The notes under the pieces were generated by a model. That model worked only from the letters and a program-made list of their open reading frames with translations, was not told where the DNA came from and did not search any database. Source: Pseudoips prasinana (Eukaryota; Arthropoda; Insecta; Lepidoptera; Nolidae). From it: 64,000 bases of DNA. Within the stretch, counting starts at the first letter, position 1. The number at the start of each line of letters is the position of its first letter. Below are positions 63,861-64,000 of this stretch, piece by piece. The translations under genes and the position numbers were made by a program. Location of the stretch: positions 25,456,001 to 25,520,000 of the forward strand of contig OX621254.1 in the NCBI GenBank assembly GCA_951640165.1, in the 5' to 3' direction.

Positions 63861-64000
63861 ATGGTGACAATTACAAATACTTTACTAAAAGAAGCGGGAA
63901 AATCAAGATAAGGTACATTCACATACACCATTATTCACATGGCATCTAAAATATTACTTTAAGTACATATATAATCTTATTTAATAAATAATTATGTGTA

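Overview
This is 64 kb of AT-rich eukaryotic DNA packed with transposable elements, most likely from a moth or butterfly (Lepidoptera). Reasons: short non-autonomous Helitrons with a CTAG-T end, several tRNA-headed SINEs, an intact cecropia-type mariner, and two short repeats I know as common in lepidopteran genomes (one whose end reads ACTTGGCCGG, one containing AAAGGCCGGCAACGCA). There is no rRNA, no CRISPR array and no convincing functional tRNA gene; every tRNA-like segment is a SINE head. The only stretch that looks like a spliced host gene is one exon on the minus strand at 34586-34759.

Layout. 1-5605: a Helitron, a Tc1/mariner-type element with a transposase reduced to its DNA-binding part (633-1653), a THAP-type protein start (1882-1965), two SINEs and a broken KRBA2/Ginger-like integrase piece (3897-4184). 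5618-14311: a full-length I-type LINE on the minus strand, with a 12-bp target-site duplication on both sides, a gag-like ORF1 and an EN-RT-RNase H ORF2. A full-length RTE-type LINE on the plus strand (8949-12119) has landed in its endonuclease domain. 14348-35871: a mosaic of SINEs, Helitrons, Tc1/mariner-type and fold-back MITEs and LINE tails, with the single host exon near 34.6 kb.

35891-45627: the most striking region. A near-perfect palindrome of about 9 kb (arms 36519-41054 and 41055-45540) is centred on a 353-bp, extremely CpG-rich fold-back element. A second copy of that element, with part of the palindrome's inner flank, sits just outside the left arm. The arms match apart from a few substitutions and a different length of (TA)n, so this is either a very recent inverted duplication or an assembly join.

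45628-64000: LINE and Helitron fragments, an intact mariner (47820-49101) inside a common lepidopteran repeat, perfect hairpins near 50.6 and 50.8 kb, a 4-unit 199-bp tandem repeat (52908-53690), an older diverged tandem array (54545-55235), nested SINE/MITE insertions, a Harbinger-like MITE inside an RTE-derived non-autonomous element (59041-59829), two unassigned open frames, a cluster of E2F-like sites, and a twin-primed RTE fragment at the right end.

The autonomous proteins here can be related to the small elements. The RTE LINE shares both ends with internally deleted copies at 20.4, 35.3 and 59.0 kb, and CAG...CTG, TA-flanked MITEs have the ends expected of Tc1/mariner transposases. The Helitrons have no autonomous partner in the window.
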